This document shows positions 16,009 to 24,532 of a stretch of 51,425 nucleotides of DNA, one piece after another (within the stretch, counting starts at the first letter, position 1; each line of letters begins with the position of its first letter). The stretch is from the NCBI GenBank assembly GCA_003554785.1, contig PWHG01000067.1:1-51425 (forward strand). The letters are read 5' to 3'. The notes under the pieces are model-generated. The model saw nothing but the letters and a program-made list of their open reading frames with translations. It did no database searches and had not been told where the DNA came from. The translations under genes and the position numbers were made by a program. The DNA is from Candidatus Falkowiibacteriota bacterium. Its GTDB lineage: Bacteria > Patescibacteriota > Patescibacteriia > Patescibacteriales > UBA12465.

Positions 16009-17097
16009 ATGAAAAGACTAGTAGTAGTACTAATTGTCTTTGTCCTGGGATTATTTGGCATTAAGATGCATGAGTCAAAAGATTTAAAAAAAATTGAAGA
16101 ATCTTTTTTCTCAGCTAATCATACTGCCAGGTATTGGACAAGTCCAATTATCAGACCAGAAAATGTAGAAAATTTAGCTAAAACTGATTTGTTAATTGTT
16201 GATGTAGAAAATATGTTCAACAATTATAATCATTTAGTGGAAATCAAGAAAAAAAATCCAGACTTGAAATTGATTTGCTACACCAATCCGATGGAGATTT
16301 GGACGACTAAATACGATAATCGTCCTTGGCAAAACTCAGTGATTGATGAAATTGTAAATAACAGACCAGAATGGATATTGCGGCAAACAATTTACAATGA
16401 AAGGTCACTAGTAACATTTTGGCCTGGAATGACAATGTTAAACCTTTCAACGGCTTGTCCAAGAGAAGGTTGGAGACGATATTATTCCTGGATGGCTAGA
16501 AAGCTAAATCGCGAAGTTTTATCTGACACGATTTGGGATGGTTATTTCATGGATAATTGTACTCCCAATATTTCTTGGGTATCACCAGGAAATATTGACA
16601 TAAACAATGATGGTCAACCCAACTTGGATCAAAGAATTGACCAGAGTTGGGAAAGAGGTGTTAGACGATTCTTGCGTCGAATTCGCCGAAGCAATAATGA
16701 TGATTTCATTATTATTGGCAACAAAGGTGATCATTATTATCTAGACATTGTGGATGGAAAAATGTTTGAAAATTTTCCCAATGCTTGGCTTGGTGATGAG
16801 TGGGCTGAGGGATTTGAACAATCAATTGAAAATGCCAAAAAAACCGGAGCCTATACCATTTTTAGTATAAACTCAGGAGAAGTAGAATTTGGTCTAGCTA
16901 GTGCCTTGCTTCTAGATAATGTTTATCTAGCGATAGGACAGGATGATGATCAAATTTATCAAGAGTTTATGATTGATCTTGGTAAGCCACTTGGACCTTA
17001 TTACAGAGAAGGGGATAAATATATTCGCCACTTTGAAAAGGGAAAAGTAGTAGTATCCCCACTACAAAGAAAAGGGGAAATAAGGGCTACAGTTTAG
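16009..17097 (+). CDS. GHL15-like putative glycosyl hydrolase, membrane-anchored
   Basis: A 362-residue secreted or anchored protein: hydrophobic N-terminus (MKRLVVVLIVFVLGLFGI), then a domain resembling hypothetical glycosyl hydrolase family GHL15, a TIM-barrel-like family. Visible stretches are LLIVDVENM, LKLICYTNPMEIW, TIWDGYFMDN, a Ca-loop-like DINNDGQPNLDQ and FIIIGNKGDHYY. The same order of motifs recurs in the gene at 37290-39305, so the two are paralogues; this one lacks the repeat tail. It is the last gene of the regulator-DUF4012-methyltransferase unit, and its TAG lies inside the terminator stem. Confidence 0.62.
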   Translation: MKRLVVVLIVFVLGLFGIKMHESKDLKKIEESFFSANHTARYWTSPIIRPENVENLAKTDLLIVDVENMFNNYNHLVEIKKKNPDLKLICYTNPMEIWTTKYDNRPWQNSVIDEIVNNRPEWILRQTIYNERSLVTFWPGMTMLNLSTACPREGWRRYYSWMARKLNREVLSDTIWDGYFMDNCTPNISWVSPGNIDINNDGQPNLDQRIDQSWERGVRRFLRRIRRSNNDDFIIIGNKGDHYYLDIVDGKMFENFPNAWLGDEWAEGFEQSIENAKKTGAYTIFSINSGEVEFGLASALLLDNVYLAIGQDDDQIYQEFMIDLGKPLGPYYREGDKYIRHFEKGKVVVSPLQRKGEIRATV

Positions 17098-17107
17098 CCC
17101 TTTTTTT
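17084..17107 (+). terminator. terminator overlapping the GHL15 stop codon
   Basis: GGGCTA (17084-17089), loop CAGTT, TAGCCC (17095-17100), then seven Ts. The stop codon TAG (17095-17097) forms the first bases of the right arm. Confidence 0.85.
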
Positions 17108-17137
17108 ATTTTAATTTATCAGTTATTATTATAATAT

Positions 17138-18433
17138 ATGTTAGAAATTTTAATTTTACTTACAATTTTAATTTTTGTTTTATTTACCATCTTACCTAAA
17201 ATCGGTTTATATATTTTAGCTTTATCATTGCCACTTATTGGTATTGAGTTAAGTTTGTATAATTTAAGTATACCGATCGTTGATTTAATTGCTGTAACTT
17301 TGCTTTTAGCTTTTTTTCTTAATTATCTAATAAGTTTAGTTTCTAAAAATAAAGTCAATAAATTATCTTGGCCCTTTTTAGTGCCATTTGCTATTTTTTT
17401 GTTAATTAGTTTTTTATCAGTTATTTTTTCTGGTAACTTTAGCGATTCACTTTATTACTTTCTTCGCTGGTTAGTCTTTCTTTATTTAGCCTACATTGTA
17501 GTGCCGGCAAATATTATTAAAAATCCAAAAATATTGAAAACTACTATTGTAATGGTGTTTATTAGCTCACTTGTAGTTTTGTTTGGTGGCTTTTTATCTC
17601 TTTATGGTCAAGATATCTATGATAGTTTCTTTCGTTTGCAAGGTATAAACATATCTGGTTTTTTTCCATTTGGCAGAAATCATAATTTAATTGCAGAGTT
17701 TTTAAATATTGGCGTTTTTCTTACTTTAATTATTAGGGAATTTTTAAAAAGTCAACGTGAGAAAAATTTAGCTGATGTTTTATTTGTTTTATTTACTTTT
17801 GGAATTATATTAACTTTTTCCCGAGCCGCTTGGATTACTTTAATTTTACAATTAATTGTTTATTTAGGCTTTAAGGCTTACTACAAAAAAAGAGAAAGAA
17901 TTCCAATTGTCTTAATTAGTCTTTTATTTCTAATTATCATCTCACCACTTTTTTTCCGCATGGAAAGACTCCAAGATGCCAATATTGGCTCAACTCAGAG
18001 TCGAGTGCTTTTAAACAATGTAGCAATTAATGCAGTTAAGGAGAAACCAATACTAGGTCATGGGAGTGGGGAATTTATAAATTTAGTTGATAAAGATATT
18101 CGTTTCAGGGCTCAGCATGGAGAAGCAATTGATGCCCATGGTGTACTTGCTAAAGTTTTAGCAGAAAGTGGAATATTTGGTTTAGTTGCCTGGCTCTTTA
18201 TTGTCTTATATTTATTTAAAATTACAGTGCTAGCAATAAAAAGATATTACCCTAAAATCTCTTGGATACTTCCACTTTGCCTGGCTGTTTGGGGCGGCTT
18301 GTTTTTTCAACTATTTAACACCTCGTACTTTAAAGGAAAAGTCTGGCTTCCAATACTACTTCTATTTTTAGCTATTAAATTTTTAGACGAGAAATATGTC
18401 AAAAAAAATAAAAATACTACATATATTACCTAA
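17138..18433 (+). CDS. O-antigen ligase/polymerase (Wzy-like) membrane protein
   Basis: A 431-residue polytopic membrane protein with about ten hydrophobic segments and the Wzy_C-type signature SRVLLNNVAINAVKEKPILG, then HGSGEF and, after a periplasm-facing loop, HGVLAKVLAESGIFGLVAWL. Proteins of this type join or polymerise lipid-linked oligosaccharides outside the membrane. TATTAT (17124-17129) or TATAAT (17130-17135) lies so close to the ATG that the mRNA may be leaderless. Its last 38 bases overlap the next glycosyltransferase gene, indicating translational coupling. Confidence 0.82.
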   Translation: MLEILILLTILIFVLFTILPKIGLYILALSLPLIGIELSLYNLSIPIVDLIAVTLLLAFFLNYLISLVSKNKVNKLSWPFLVPFAIFLLISFLSVIFSGNFSDSLYYFLRWLVFLYLAYIVVPANIIKNPKILKTTIVMVFISSLVVLFGGFLSLYGQDIYDSFFRLQGINISGFFPFGRNHNLIAEFLNIGVFLTLIIREFLKSQREKNLADVLFVLFTFGIILTFSRAAWITLILQLIVYLGFKAYYKKRERIPIVLISLLFLIIISPLFFRMERLQDANIGSTQSRVLLNNVAINAVKEKPILGHGSGEFINLVDKDIRFRAQHGEAIDAHGVLAKVLAESGIFGLVAWLFIVLYLFKITVLAIKRYYPKISWILPLCLAVWGGLFFQLFNTSYFKGKVWLPILLLFLAIKFLDEKYVKKNKNTTYIT

Positions 18434-19493
18434 TTTAAGCGGTGGGGGTGCGGAAAAAGTTTGCCTGCAAATTCTAATTGGTTTAGATAAAAATAAATTT
18501 AGAACCTATCTTTTATTATTTAAAGACAACGACAAACAAGTTGGAATAATTGAAAAAAGGCAATTAGAGAGATCGGGAGTCAAGATTATTTCTTTGAAAA
18601 AAAAATATTTATTTGATTTTATTAATTTTTTTCAAATAATAAAAAACCTAAATAAAATTAAAGCTGATGTTTTGCATTGTCATTTAGGCGGCGATGTTTA
18701 TGGACCACTGGCAAGCTACTTTATAAAAAAACCTAAGATTATCTCAACTGAACACAATATTAATATCTCAGAGAAAAGATTAGCTAACTTTCTTAAAAGA
18801 CTTAGTGTGGGAAGAATTGATAAAATATTGGCAGTCTCAAAAGCAGTTAAAAGAGATGCGATAAAGCGATATAATATTAATGAAAGAAAAATTGATATAG
18901 TATATAATGGAGTTGATTTAAATTACTATAATTTAGAAACTAAAAAAAGACCTAAAAATGAACCAATAATTTTAGGCTCAATGGGTAGATTAAATAAACA
19001 AAAAGGCCATAGTGATTTAATAAAAGCTTGCTCACTGCTAAAAAATCAAAACTATATATTAGAGATTGCTGGAGAAGGGTATTTAAAAGAATCTTTGGAA
19101 AAACAAATTAGTAGTTTAGGTTTAGAAAATAGAATTAGTTTAGTTGGTCAAGTAAATAGCCAAAATTGGTTAAATAAAATTGACATTTTTGTTATGCCAT
19201 CTCGCTGGGAAGGTTTAGGTTTAGCTATTCTAGAAGCAGCTGCGAGCAGAAAACCAATTATTGCCAGCTCAGTTGATGGGATACTGGAGATATTGGATAA
19301 TAAAAATAGCTTTTTATATGAAAACAAAAACTTAGATCAATTAACAAAAAATATTGATTTTCTTTTAACTAATCTAAACAGTCAGGTTGTTCAAGAAAAA
19401 ATTGAATTAGCCTATAGTTTAGTTAAAAGTAAGTTTAGTTTAAATAAAATGATAGAAAATTACCAAACTATTTATGAAAATATTACAGGTTAA
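18396..19493 (+). CDS. glycosyltransferase family 4
   Basis: A GT-B fold retaining glycosyltransferase of 365 residues. The N-terminal domain has the acceptor-side glycine motif ILPNLSGGGAEKV. The C-terminal nucleotide-sugar domain has LGSMGRLNKQKGHSDLIKA, and the E-x7-E motif lies in PSRWEGLGLAILEAAAS. It probably adds one sugar to a lipid-linked surface glycan in the cytoplasm; donor and acceptor are unknown. It overlaps the upstream ligase gene by 38 bases and the downstream glycosyltransferase by 20 bases, so the three form one unit. Confidence 0.9.
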   Translation: MSKKIKILHILPNLSGGGAEKVCLQILIGLDKNKFRTYLLLFKDNDKQVGIIEKRQLERSGVKIISLKKKYLFDFINFFQIIKNLNKIKADVLHCHLGGDVYGPLASYFIKKPKIISTEHNINISEKRLANFLKRLSVGRIDKILAVSKAVKRDAIKRYNINERKIDIVYNGVDLNYYNLETKKRPKNEPIILGSMGRLNKQKGHSDLIKACSLLKNQNYILEIAGEGYLKESLEKQISSLGLENRISLVGQVNSQNWLNKIDIFVMPSRWEGLGLAILEAAASRKPIIASSVDGILEILDNKNSFLYENKNLDQLTKNIDFLLTNLNSQVVQEKIELAYSLVKSKFSLNKMIENYQTIYENITG

Positions 19494-20691
19494 CAAATAT
19501 CATTATCCTAAAGGTGGAGCTGATAAATACTATCTTAAATTATCGCAAAAACTAAAAGAAGCTAATTATGAGGTGGCTAATTTTTCCATGCTGCATCCAA
19601 AAAATTTAGACTCAAAATGGTCTAAGTATTTTGTTTCAAATATTGAATTTAATAATTCAAAATTTATTGACAAACTTAAAACTCCGGGACGAATTATTTA
19701 TAGTTTAGAGGCTAAAAATAAATTTGAAAAATTAGTTAAGGATTTTAAACCTGACATAGTTCATTTGCACAATATTTACCATCAAATCTCTCCTTCAATT
19801 TTAAATATCACCAGAAAATACCAAATACCAACAATTATTCATTTACACGACTACAAACTAATTTGTCCAAATTATCAACTATTTACAAACAATCATACTT
19901 GCCAAGCTTGTTTAAAAAAAAGATACTACAATTGTTTTTTTAAAAAATGCCTAAAAAATTCCTATAGCAAAATTGCTTTAGCTAGCTTAGAGATGTATAT
20001 TCATCACTCAATTTTAAATATCTATAAAAAAAATATTGATCATTTAATTTCTCCAAGTAAGTTTTTAAAAAATAAATTTGTTGAATTTGGCTGGCCAAGT
20101 GAGAAAATTTCTGTTTTATATAACCCATTTGATAGTACTCTAGAAACAAAAAAGGATTTAAAAAGAAAAAACTATCTTCTCTATTTTGGACGCTTAAGCA
20201 AAGAGAAGGGAATTGATGTTTTATTAAATGCGCTTAAAAGCACTAATGAAAGCTTAAAGATTGTTGGCAGTGGTTCTTATGAAAATCAACTTAAAAAATT
20301 AGCTAAAGAGAAAAATTTAAATGTAGAGTTTTTAGGCTTTAAAGAAGGTGATGATTTAATTAGCATCATCTCTGAAGCCAAAGCAGTGATTATTCCTTCA
20401 ATTTGGTGGGAAAATATGCCCCTTAACATGCTTGAAGCTCTTAGTTTAGAAAAACCAGTGATTGCTAGTAGCACTGGCGGAATGCCTGAGATTATAAAAG
20501 AAGGAGAAAATGGCCTTCTATTTAAACCAGGTTCAGTTAGTGAATTAAGAGAAAAAATTAAAAAGTTAAATCAACTTGATTTAGATAAAATGGGGAAAAA
20601 AGCCAAAGAAAGTGTCAAACATTTAAACGAAGATAGTAATTTAAAAGCAATAGAAGAAATCTATAATTCATTTAAAAAAAGAAATCCTTAA
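19474..20691 (+). CDS. glycosyltransferase family 4
   Basis: A second GT-B enzyme, 405 residues. The N-terminal motif VNKYHYPKGGADKYYL and the C-terminal LYFGRLSKEKGIDVLLNAL and PSIWWENMPLNMLEALSLEKPVIAS (E-x7-E) are typical of GT4. A four-Cys segment (CQACLKKRYYNC with FKKC, around residues 146-163) follows the HLHDYKLICPNYQLF motif, a pattern seen in one GT4 subgroup, possibly binding zinc. It overlaps the preceding gene by 20 bases and ends in a strong terminator. Role: surface polysaccharide assembly; the sugar is unknown. Confidence 0.9.
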   Translation: MKILQVNKYHYPKGGADKYYLKLSQKLKEANYEVANFSMLHPKNLDSKWSKYFVSNIEFNNSKFIDKLKTPGRIIYSLEAKNKFEKLVKDFKPDIVHLHNIYHQISPSILNITRKYQIPTIIHLHDYKLICPNYQLFTNNHTCQACLKKRYYNCFFKKCLKNSYSKIALASLEMYIHHSILNIYKKNIDHLISPSKFLKNKFVEFGWPSEKISVLYNPFDSTLETKKDLKRKNYLLYFGRLSKEKGIDVLLNALKSTNESLKIVGSGSYENQLKKLAKEKNLNVEFLGFKEGDDLISIISEAKAVIIPSIWWENMPLNMLEALSLEKPVIASSTGGMPEIIKEGENGLLFKPGSVSELREKIKKLNQLDLDKMGKKAKESVKHLNEDSNLKAIEEIYNSFKKRNP

Positions 20692-20710
20692 TAAGAGGAT
20701 TTCTTTTTTT
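20674..20710 (+). terminator. terminator of the polysaccharide unit
   Basis: The 15-base arms 20674-20688 and 20696-20710 (core AGAAATCCT/AGGATTTCT) enclose a 7-base loop that holds the TAA stop codon. A- and T-runs on both sides allow use from either strand. Confidence 0.85.
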
Positions 20711-20730
20711 ATATTTAGTTTAATTCTTTA

Positions 20731-22014
20731 TTATTCAATAGTAATTGAAATACTATAATGAAGACCTGAGTCTTTTCCTTCTACTTTTATATCATGTCGC
20801 CCAGCTTTCATTTCTGGAATTGTAATAACTTCAGAAAAACGACCTCTAAAATTTGCTTTAGAATTAGTTTTTTCTTTAGCGATAGTGATGATTAAATCTT
20901 CATCTGGTCTAAAACCACCACCGGAAACTAAAACTTCACTATTTATATAAGCGCGAGTTTTATCCAAATTTAGAAACAGATTTTCAAGTGGATAAACCCT
21001 GTCATCTGTTTCAGTGGCTTCAACTGAGGCTATTTTTTCTAAATTTTCATCTAAAACTAAAATATTAGTATTGTTAAATATCACTAATTTATCACCGTTT
21101 AAATGAAGAACTTTAAGGCCCATTGCCCAACCAGATTGTCCTCCCAGGTGAGTTGTGAAGCGATAATTACTTAGGTTCATATTTTGATCTAATTGAACCA
21201 CTCCTACGCCATTGCTAAAATAAACATTATGATTGTGTCCACTACTAGTAATATCAAAACCTTGATGGCCAATATGTTTGAAGTGTCCAAGTAAGTTACC
21301 ATTTAAATCAAATTTTTTGGCATAGTAGTCATCAACTACATATAAGTGACCAAAACTGTCTTGATAAGCTTTTCTATTACCTTTTTCATATTTAAAATTT
21401 AAAGGTATGTCGCTAACAGTTTTTCTAGTTTCTCTATCATAAGCTAATAATGAACTAGTTTCTTCGTCAACACTTAAAATAAAGCGATCAATACCGGCAT
21501 TAATATTATAAGGTGACTTGGAGTTTGTAAAATCATAAGAATCAATTACTTGGAGATCAAAATTAAAATATTTAACACCTTTAGCACTAACAGTTACAAT
21601 TCTACCATCAAATCGATTAATGCGATTATACCACTCCCAATAAGTATTTTTACTTTCATTTACTAAATGTAGACTATTTCCTACTACTTGATATTTATAA
21701 ATAGTATAATGACTAACCGCATAAACAAATAATTGATTTCTTTCAACAGAAAATGTTAAATCATAAAAATCCTCATAGCGATTAAAACGAGGGTTATAGG
21801 GTTTAATTTTTTCGAGTAATGTTAAATTATCATCATCTAGACGAAAAACCTCTAGACTTCCAGTGTCAGCACTACCAACATAAATATTATTGGCAAAAAC
21901 AATCGCATCGCCGGAATAATATGATTTTAAATTTGTTTTTCCGGAATTAATCATTAAAGTAGTTAATAAAATCACTACCAATAATCCAATTCCAATAATT
22001 GACCATTTTTTCAT
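20731..22014 (-). CDS. anchored beta-propeller-like protein with C-terminal Ig-like domain
   Basis: A 427-residue protein with an N-terminal signal-anchor (MKKWSIIGIGLLVVILLTTL), then repeated strand-turn units of a propeller (IVFANNIYVGSADTGSLEVF, SFGHLYVVDDYYAKKFD, LHLNGDKLVIFNNTNILVLD). It ends in an Ig/IPT-like domain (EVLVSGGGFRPDEDLIITI to SISITIE). An ATG at 22050 is in frame, but it falls inside the -10 box TATGAT, so the ATG at 22014 is the real start. It should be displayed outside the cell. It is a single-gene unit with its own promoter, divergent from the Wzz-like gene. I do not recognise a specific function. Confidence 0.68.
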   Translation of the reverse strand: MKKWSIIGIGLLVVILLTTLMINSGKTNLKSYYSGDAIVFANNIYVGSADTGSLEVFRLDDDNLTLLEKIKPYNPRFNRYEDFYDLTFSVERNQLFVYAVSHYTIYKYQVVGNSLHLVNESKNTYWEWYNRINRFDGRIVTVSAKGVKYFNFDLQVIDSYDFTNSKSPYNINAGIDRFILSVDEETSSLLAYDRETRKTVSDIPLNFKYEKGNRKAYQDSFGHLYVVDDYYAKKFDLNGNLLGHFKHIGHQGFDITSSGHNHNVYFSNGVGVVQLDQNMNLSNYRFTTHLGGQSGWAMGLKVLHLNGDKLVIFNNTNILVLDENLEKIASVEATETDDRVYPLENLFLNLDKTRAYINSEVLVSGGGFRPDEDLIITIAKEKTNSKANFRGRFSEVITIPEMKAGRHDIKVEGKDSGLHYSISITIE

Positions 22015-22045
22015 ATTTTTATTTTTATATTTTAAAATTCTAGTT

Positions 22046-22074
22046 ATCATACACTAAATAATTAAATATGTCAA
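22046..22074 (-). promoter_or_regulatory. consensus promoter of the propeller gene; decides its start
   Basis: On the minus strand: -35 TTGACA (22069-22074), exactly 17 bases, -10 TATGAT (22046-22051). Transcription starts near 22039, downstream of the ATG at 22048-22050, which therefore cannot be used. Confidence 0.8.
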
Positions 22075-22084
22075 TAGATAGGTA

Positions 22085-22113
22085 TTGACAAATATTTTTT
22101 TATGTTGTAGTAT
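22085..22113 (+). promoter_or_regulatory. promoter of the Wzz-like gene
   Basis: -35 TTGACA (22085-22090), 17-base spacer, -10 TAGTAT (22108-22113), with the ATG at 22142. It lies back-to-back with the propeller gene promoter; the two -35 elements are 10 bases apart. Confidence 0.75.
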
Positions 22114-22141
22114 GACAAGTTAATAAATAAATAAAATCGTT

Positions 22142-22927
22142 ATGGAATTTAATCAATTTTCGCAATTAGTAAACCGAAAAAAACAGACAATCGTTAGTAT
22201 TATGCTAATAAGTTTAGTTTTAGTATTAGTTGCATCTATTCTTTCTCCTATAAAATATGGAGCTCAATCAAGAATTTTAGTTATGCAAGAGGGGGTAACT
22301 TCTGATGCTTATACTCTATCAAGAACTAATGAATATTTAGGAAACTTATTTTCTCAAATAATTTATTCAAGTTCATTTTTTGATTTAGTAATGGACAATG
22401 ATAATTATCAAATTGATAATAATTATTTCAGTGGTCAACAAACAGAAAGAATTAAAAAATGGAGAAATTCAATTAATACACGTACATATAGTGACAGTGG
22501 AATTATTGAAATTAATGTTTATCACCAACAACCACAACAAGCACAACAAATTGCTTTATCGATTAATAGCACCTTAACTAGTTATAGTCATAAGTATTCT
22601 GGTAATGAAAATATTAAAATTAATGTTATTGATCAACCACTAGTATCAGAGAGGCCAGTTAAACCAAACATACCCTATATTATCGCAATTACTATCTTAG
22701 GATCATTTATTTTAGCTTTAATCTTTATCTACATTTTTCCTGAAGAAAAATATGATATTAGATTATTTACAGCTAAAGCAAAAAAAAGCAAAAAAAATAT
22801 TGATCAAATAATAGAAGAAGAGGAAGAAGAAAGTGAAGAAGCAAAAAGATTAAATGAATATTATAGAAACTTGGAAAAAAATCGAGAAGATGATGTGTCA
22901 GGTGATATGGACAATATCATCAAATAA
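22142..22927 (+). CDS. Wzz-like polysaccharide chain-length/export co-regulator
   Basis: A 261-residue protein with the polysaccharide co-polymerase layout: membrane helix near residues 18-37, an extracytoplasmic domain (IVLMQEG-like ILVMQEG, then SYSDSGIIEINVYH-type strand and IALSINSTL), a Pro-rich motif before the second helix (VIDQPLVSERPVKPN) and a second helix near 180-200. A charged cytoplasmic tail ends with an acidic run. There is no kinase domain. It probably sets chain length or export of the surface glycan made by the neighbouring genes. No terminator follows before the next promoter. Confidence 0.75.
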   Translation: MEFNQFSQLVNRKKQTIVSIMLISLVLVLVASILSPIKYGAQSRILVMQEGVTSDAYTLSRTNEYLGNLFSQIIYSSSFFDLVMDNDNYQIDNNYFSGQQTERIKKWRNSINTRTYSDSGIIEINVYHQQPQQAQQIALSINSTLTSYSHKYSGNENIKINVIDQPLVSERPVKPNIPYIIAITILGSFILALIFIYIFPEEKYDIRLFTAKAKKSKKNIDQIIEEEEEESEEAKRLNEYYRNLEKNREDDVSGDMDNIIK

Positions 22928-22930
22928 TCC

Positions 22931-22959
22931 TTGACAAAAATCCAGTTTTAATATATATT
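22931..22959 (+). promoter_or_regulatory. consensus promoter for the 23017 gene
   Basis: -35 TTGACA (22931-22936), 17-base spacer, -10 TATATT (22954-22959). It begins four bases after the preceding stop codon. Confidence 0.75.
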
Positions 22960-23016
22960 AATCAGTTAATAATTGTTCATTTTAAAAAAACCAAATGGGT
23001 AGGAGGCCCTTGAGTA

Positions 23017-23487
23017 ATGAAAAAAGTAGAAAAAGATTATGTAATTTATGGACTTGTTTTTTTGTTTCTTCTTTTGCTGGTTTACATGCTAGCAACCAGA
23101 AGTGATAAAAGTTCAGCAGAACACACTATTGATGAAAGGGTTGAAATCAAAGAACAACCCAGAGCAAAAGCTACACCGCAAGGTACCACAACCTTCTGTT
23201 TTCGGCTCAACGGTAGGGAAGACATGCATTTACCAGCACTCCTGGGAGGCGCTGGAAATGACGTCTATCCAAACGGACTTTCCGGGTTTAACTGGTCATT
23301 GACACCAACTTCAAGTGGCGATGAACCTTATGGAATCCTAGATGACGGGACTATCTTTGTAAAAAAAGAGTTCCTTTCAAAATGGGACCCGAATAAGGTT
23401 GAAATTAAGTCCGACCTCACTGGCTGGAGCCCTGTTCAAATGCGAGAAGAAGAAGTAAACGGAGAGCCGGCTTACGTGTATAAATAA
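23017..23487 (+). CDS. membrane-anchored protein with unknown domain (copy A)
   Basis: A 156-residue protein: one membrane helix (about residues 9-26), a short polar linker, and a C-terminal domain of about 95 residues. The domain has landmarks TTTFCFRLNG, MHLPALL, PYGILDDGTIFV, IKSDLTGWSPVQM and YVYK, shared in order with the product of 24533-25198. I do not recognise the family. A strong SD (TAGGAGG, 10 bases before the ATG) sets the start, unlike neighbouring host genes. It has its own promoter and terminator, so it is monocistronic. Confidence 0.7.
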   Translation: MKKVEKDYVIYGLVFLFLLLLVYMLATRSDKSSAEHTIDERVEIKEQPRAKATPQGTTTFCFRLNGREDMHLPALLGGAGNDVYPNGLSGFNWSLTPTSSGDEPYGILDDGTIFVKKEFLSKWDPNKVEIKSDLTGWSPVQMREEEVNGEPAYVYK

Positions 23488-23502
23488 GCCAAACCTCCAA
23501 TT

Positions 23503-23533
23503 GCCTCAGTTGTAAAAAACTGAGGCTTTTTTT
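23503..23533 (+). terminator. terminator of the 23017 gene
   Basis: GCCTCAGTT (23503-23511), loop GTAAAA, AACTGAGGC (23518-23526), then seven Ts. Confidence 0.92.
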
Positions 23534-23543
23534 ATATTTTCTC

Positions 23544-23572
23544 TTGACATAAACAAAAAAATTATGTACAAT
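23544..23572 (+). promoter_or_regulatory. consensus promoter for the barrel gene
   Basis: -35 TTGACA (23544-23549), 17-base spacer, -10 TACAAT (23567-23572), about 60 bases upstream of the ATG. Confidence 0.75.
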
Positions 23573-23631
23573 AATATGATTATTTAAAAAAATAATTTAT
23601 TGAACATTAACAACAAAAAAAATATACAGTC

Positions 23632-24501
23632 ATGAAAAAATTTGTAATTTTTATCATTCTGTTTTTGGGTTTTATTTACTCAAGCTCAGGACAATTCAAA
23701 GAAGAGGTAAATGTTTCACTCTTTGCTGGTGGTTATTTTGCTCAGCAAAACACTAACAATCAAGGAGGTTGGTACGGCATTTATGCCGAATACTTACCTT
23801 TTAAAACTTCAGACCATGTATCTTTTGGTTTTTCCTTTCTTTATTCAAAGTCTAGGTTTGAAAATAATACTCAAACCTACAGGTATGAAGGAAGTAGCAG
23901 TCAAATTGGTGCAGGTATTACTGTAGGGAAATACTGGGATTTTTTCTCTCTGCGACATTCAGCTTTTTTAGGCACAAATATTATGCTTAAAAAAACTGAA
24001 GATCAAGGAAGAGGGGATGGTCACAATGGATCTGTTTATGAAATGACTCAAGAGGACTATATAGTTTCTTTTGATCTCAATTTCAACCTTCTTAAAACAT
24101 ATGGGTATTCCCATAACATTTTTCCTAGAACCCAGTTTAAATTGGGTTGGCAAAAACCTTTAGCTTTCTATAAAGAAGACTATTGGAATGGGGATGAAAT
24201 TCCGGAATCAGTTATTTGGGATAAAGCTGGCTTTAGTTCTGAAATAAAACTTAGTCTTATTGAAGCTGGTCTGTTTGAAAACCTAAGACAATACAAGGTT
24301 TTTCTGGGATATCAATATTTCCGGGGAGACAGAAGTCATTGGTTAATTACAGGTCCTGAAATGTCTTTTTTGAAAATGGAAAAAGATGACTGGCTTAGTA
24401 TAAACCTGTTTGTTAAACAACGAATAGGAAATTTTGAGCCAAGCCTTAATGATACCCATTTTGGTGTCAATTTGGTATTTACTTTTACGAATTTAAATTA
24501 A
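23632..24501 (+). CDS. predicted outer-membrane beta-barrel protein, Bacteroidota-like
   Basis: A 289-residue protein with a classical signal peptide (MKKFVIFIILFLGFIYSSSG, cleavage near Ser-Gly-Gln). The mature part alternates polar and aromatic/hydrophobic residues as in transmembrane beta-strands: VNVSLFAGGYFAQ, GWYGIYAEYLPF, HVSFGFSFLYSKS, SQIGAGITVGKYW, DYIVSFDLNFNLL. It ends HFGVNLVFTFTNLN, an aromatic-rich last strand. The signal-peptide style and lack of SD recall Bacteroidota. If the host is a CPR bacterium, thought to have no outer membrane, its location is a puzzle. The 24533 gene follows 31 bases later on the same transcript. Confidence 0.65.
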   Translation: MKKFVIFIILFLGFIYSSSGQFKEEVNVSLFAGGYFAQQNTNNQGGWYGIYAEYLPFKTSDHVSFGFSFLYSKSRFENNTQTYRYEGSSSQIGAGITVGKYWDFFSLRHSAFLGTNIMLKKTEDQGRGDGHNGSVYEMTQEDYIVSFDLNFNLLKTYGYSHNIFPRTQFKLGWQKPLAFYKEDYWNGDEIPESVIWDKAGFSSEIKLSLIEAGLFENLRQYKVFLGYQYFRGDRSHWLITGPEMSFLKMEKDDWLSINLFVKQRIGNFEPSLNDTHFGVNLVFTFTNLN

Positions 24502-24532
24502 GAAATTGTATAAACAAAAAGGAGGATTAATC

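Noticed and set aside
22014-22050. ATG at 22050 as start of the propeller protein
   Set aside because: It lies inside the -10 hexamer of a consensus promoter; the mRNA begins downstream of it.
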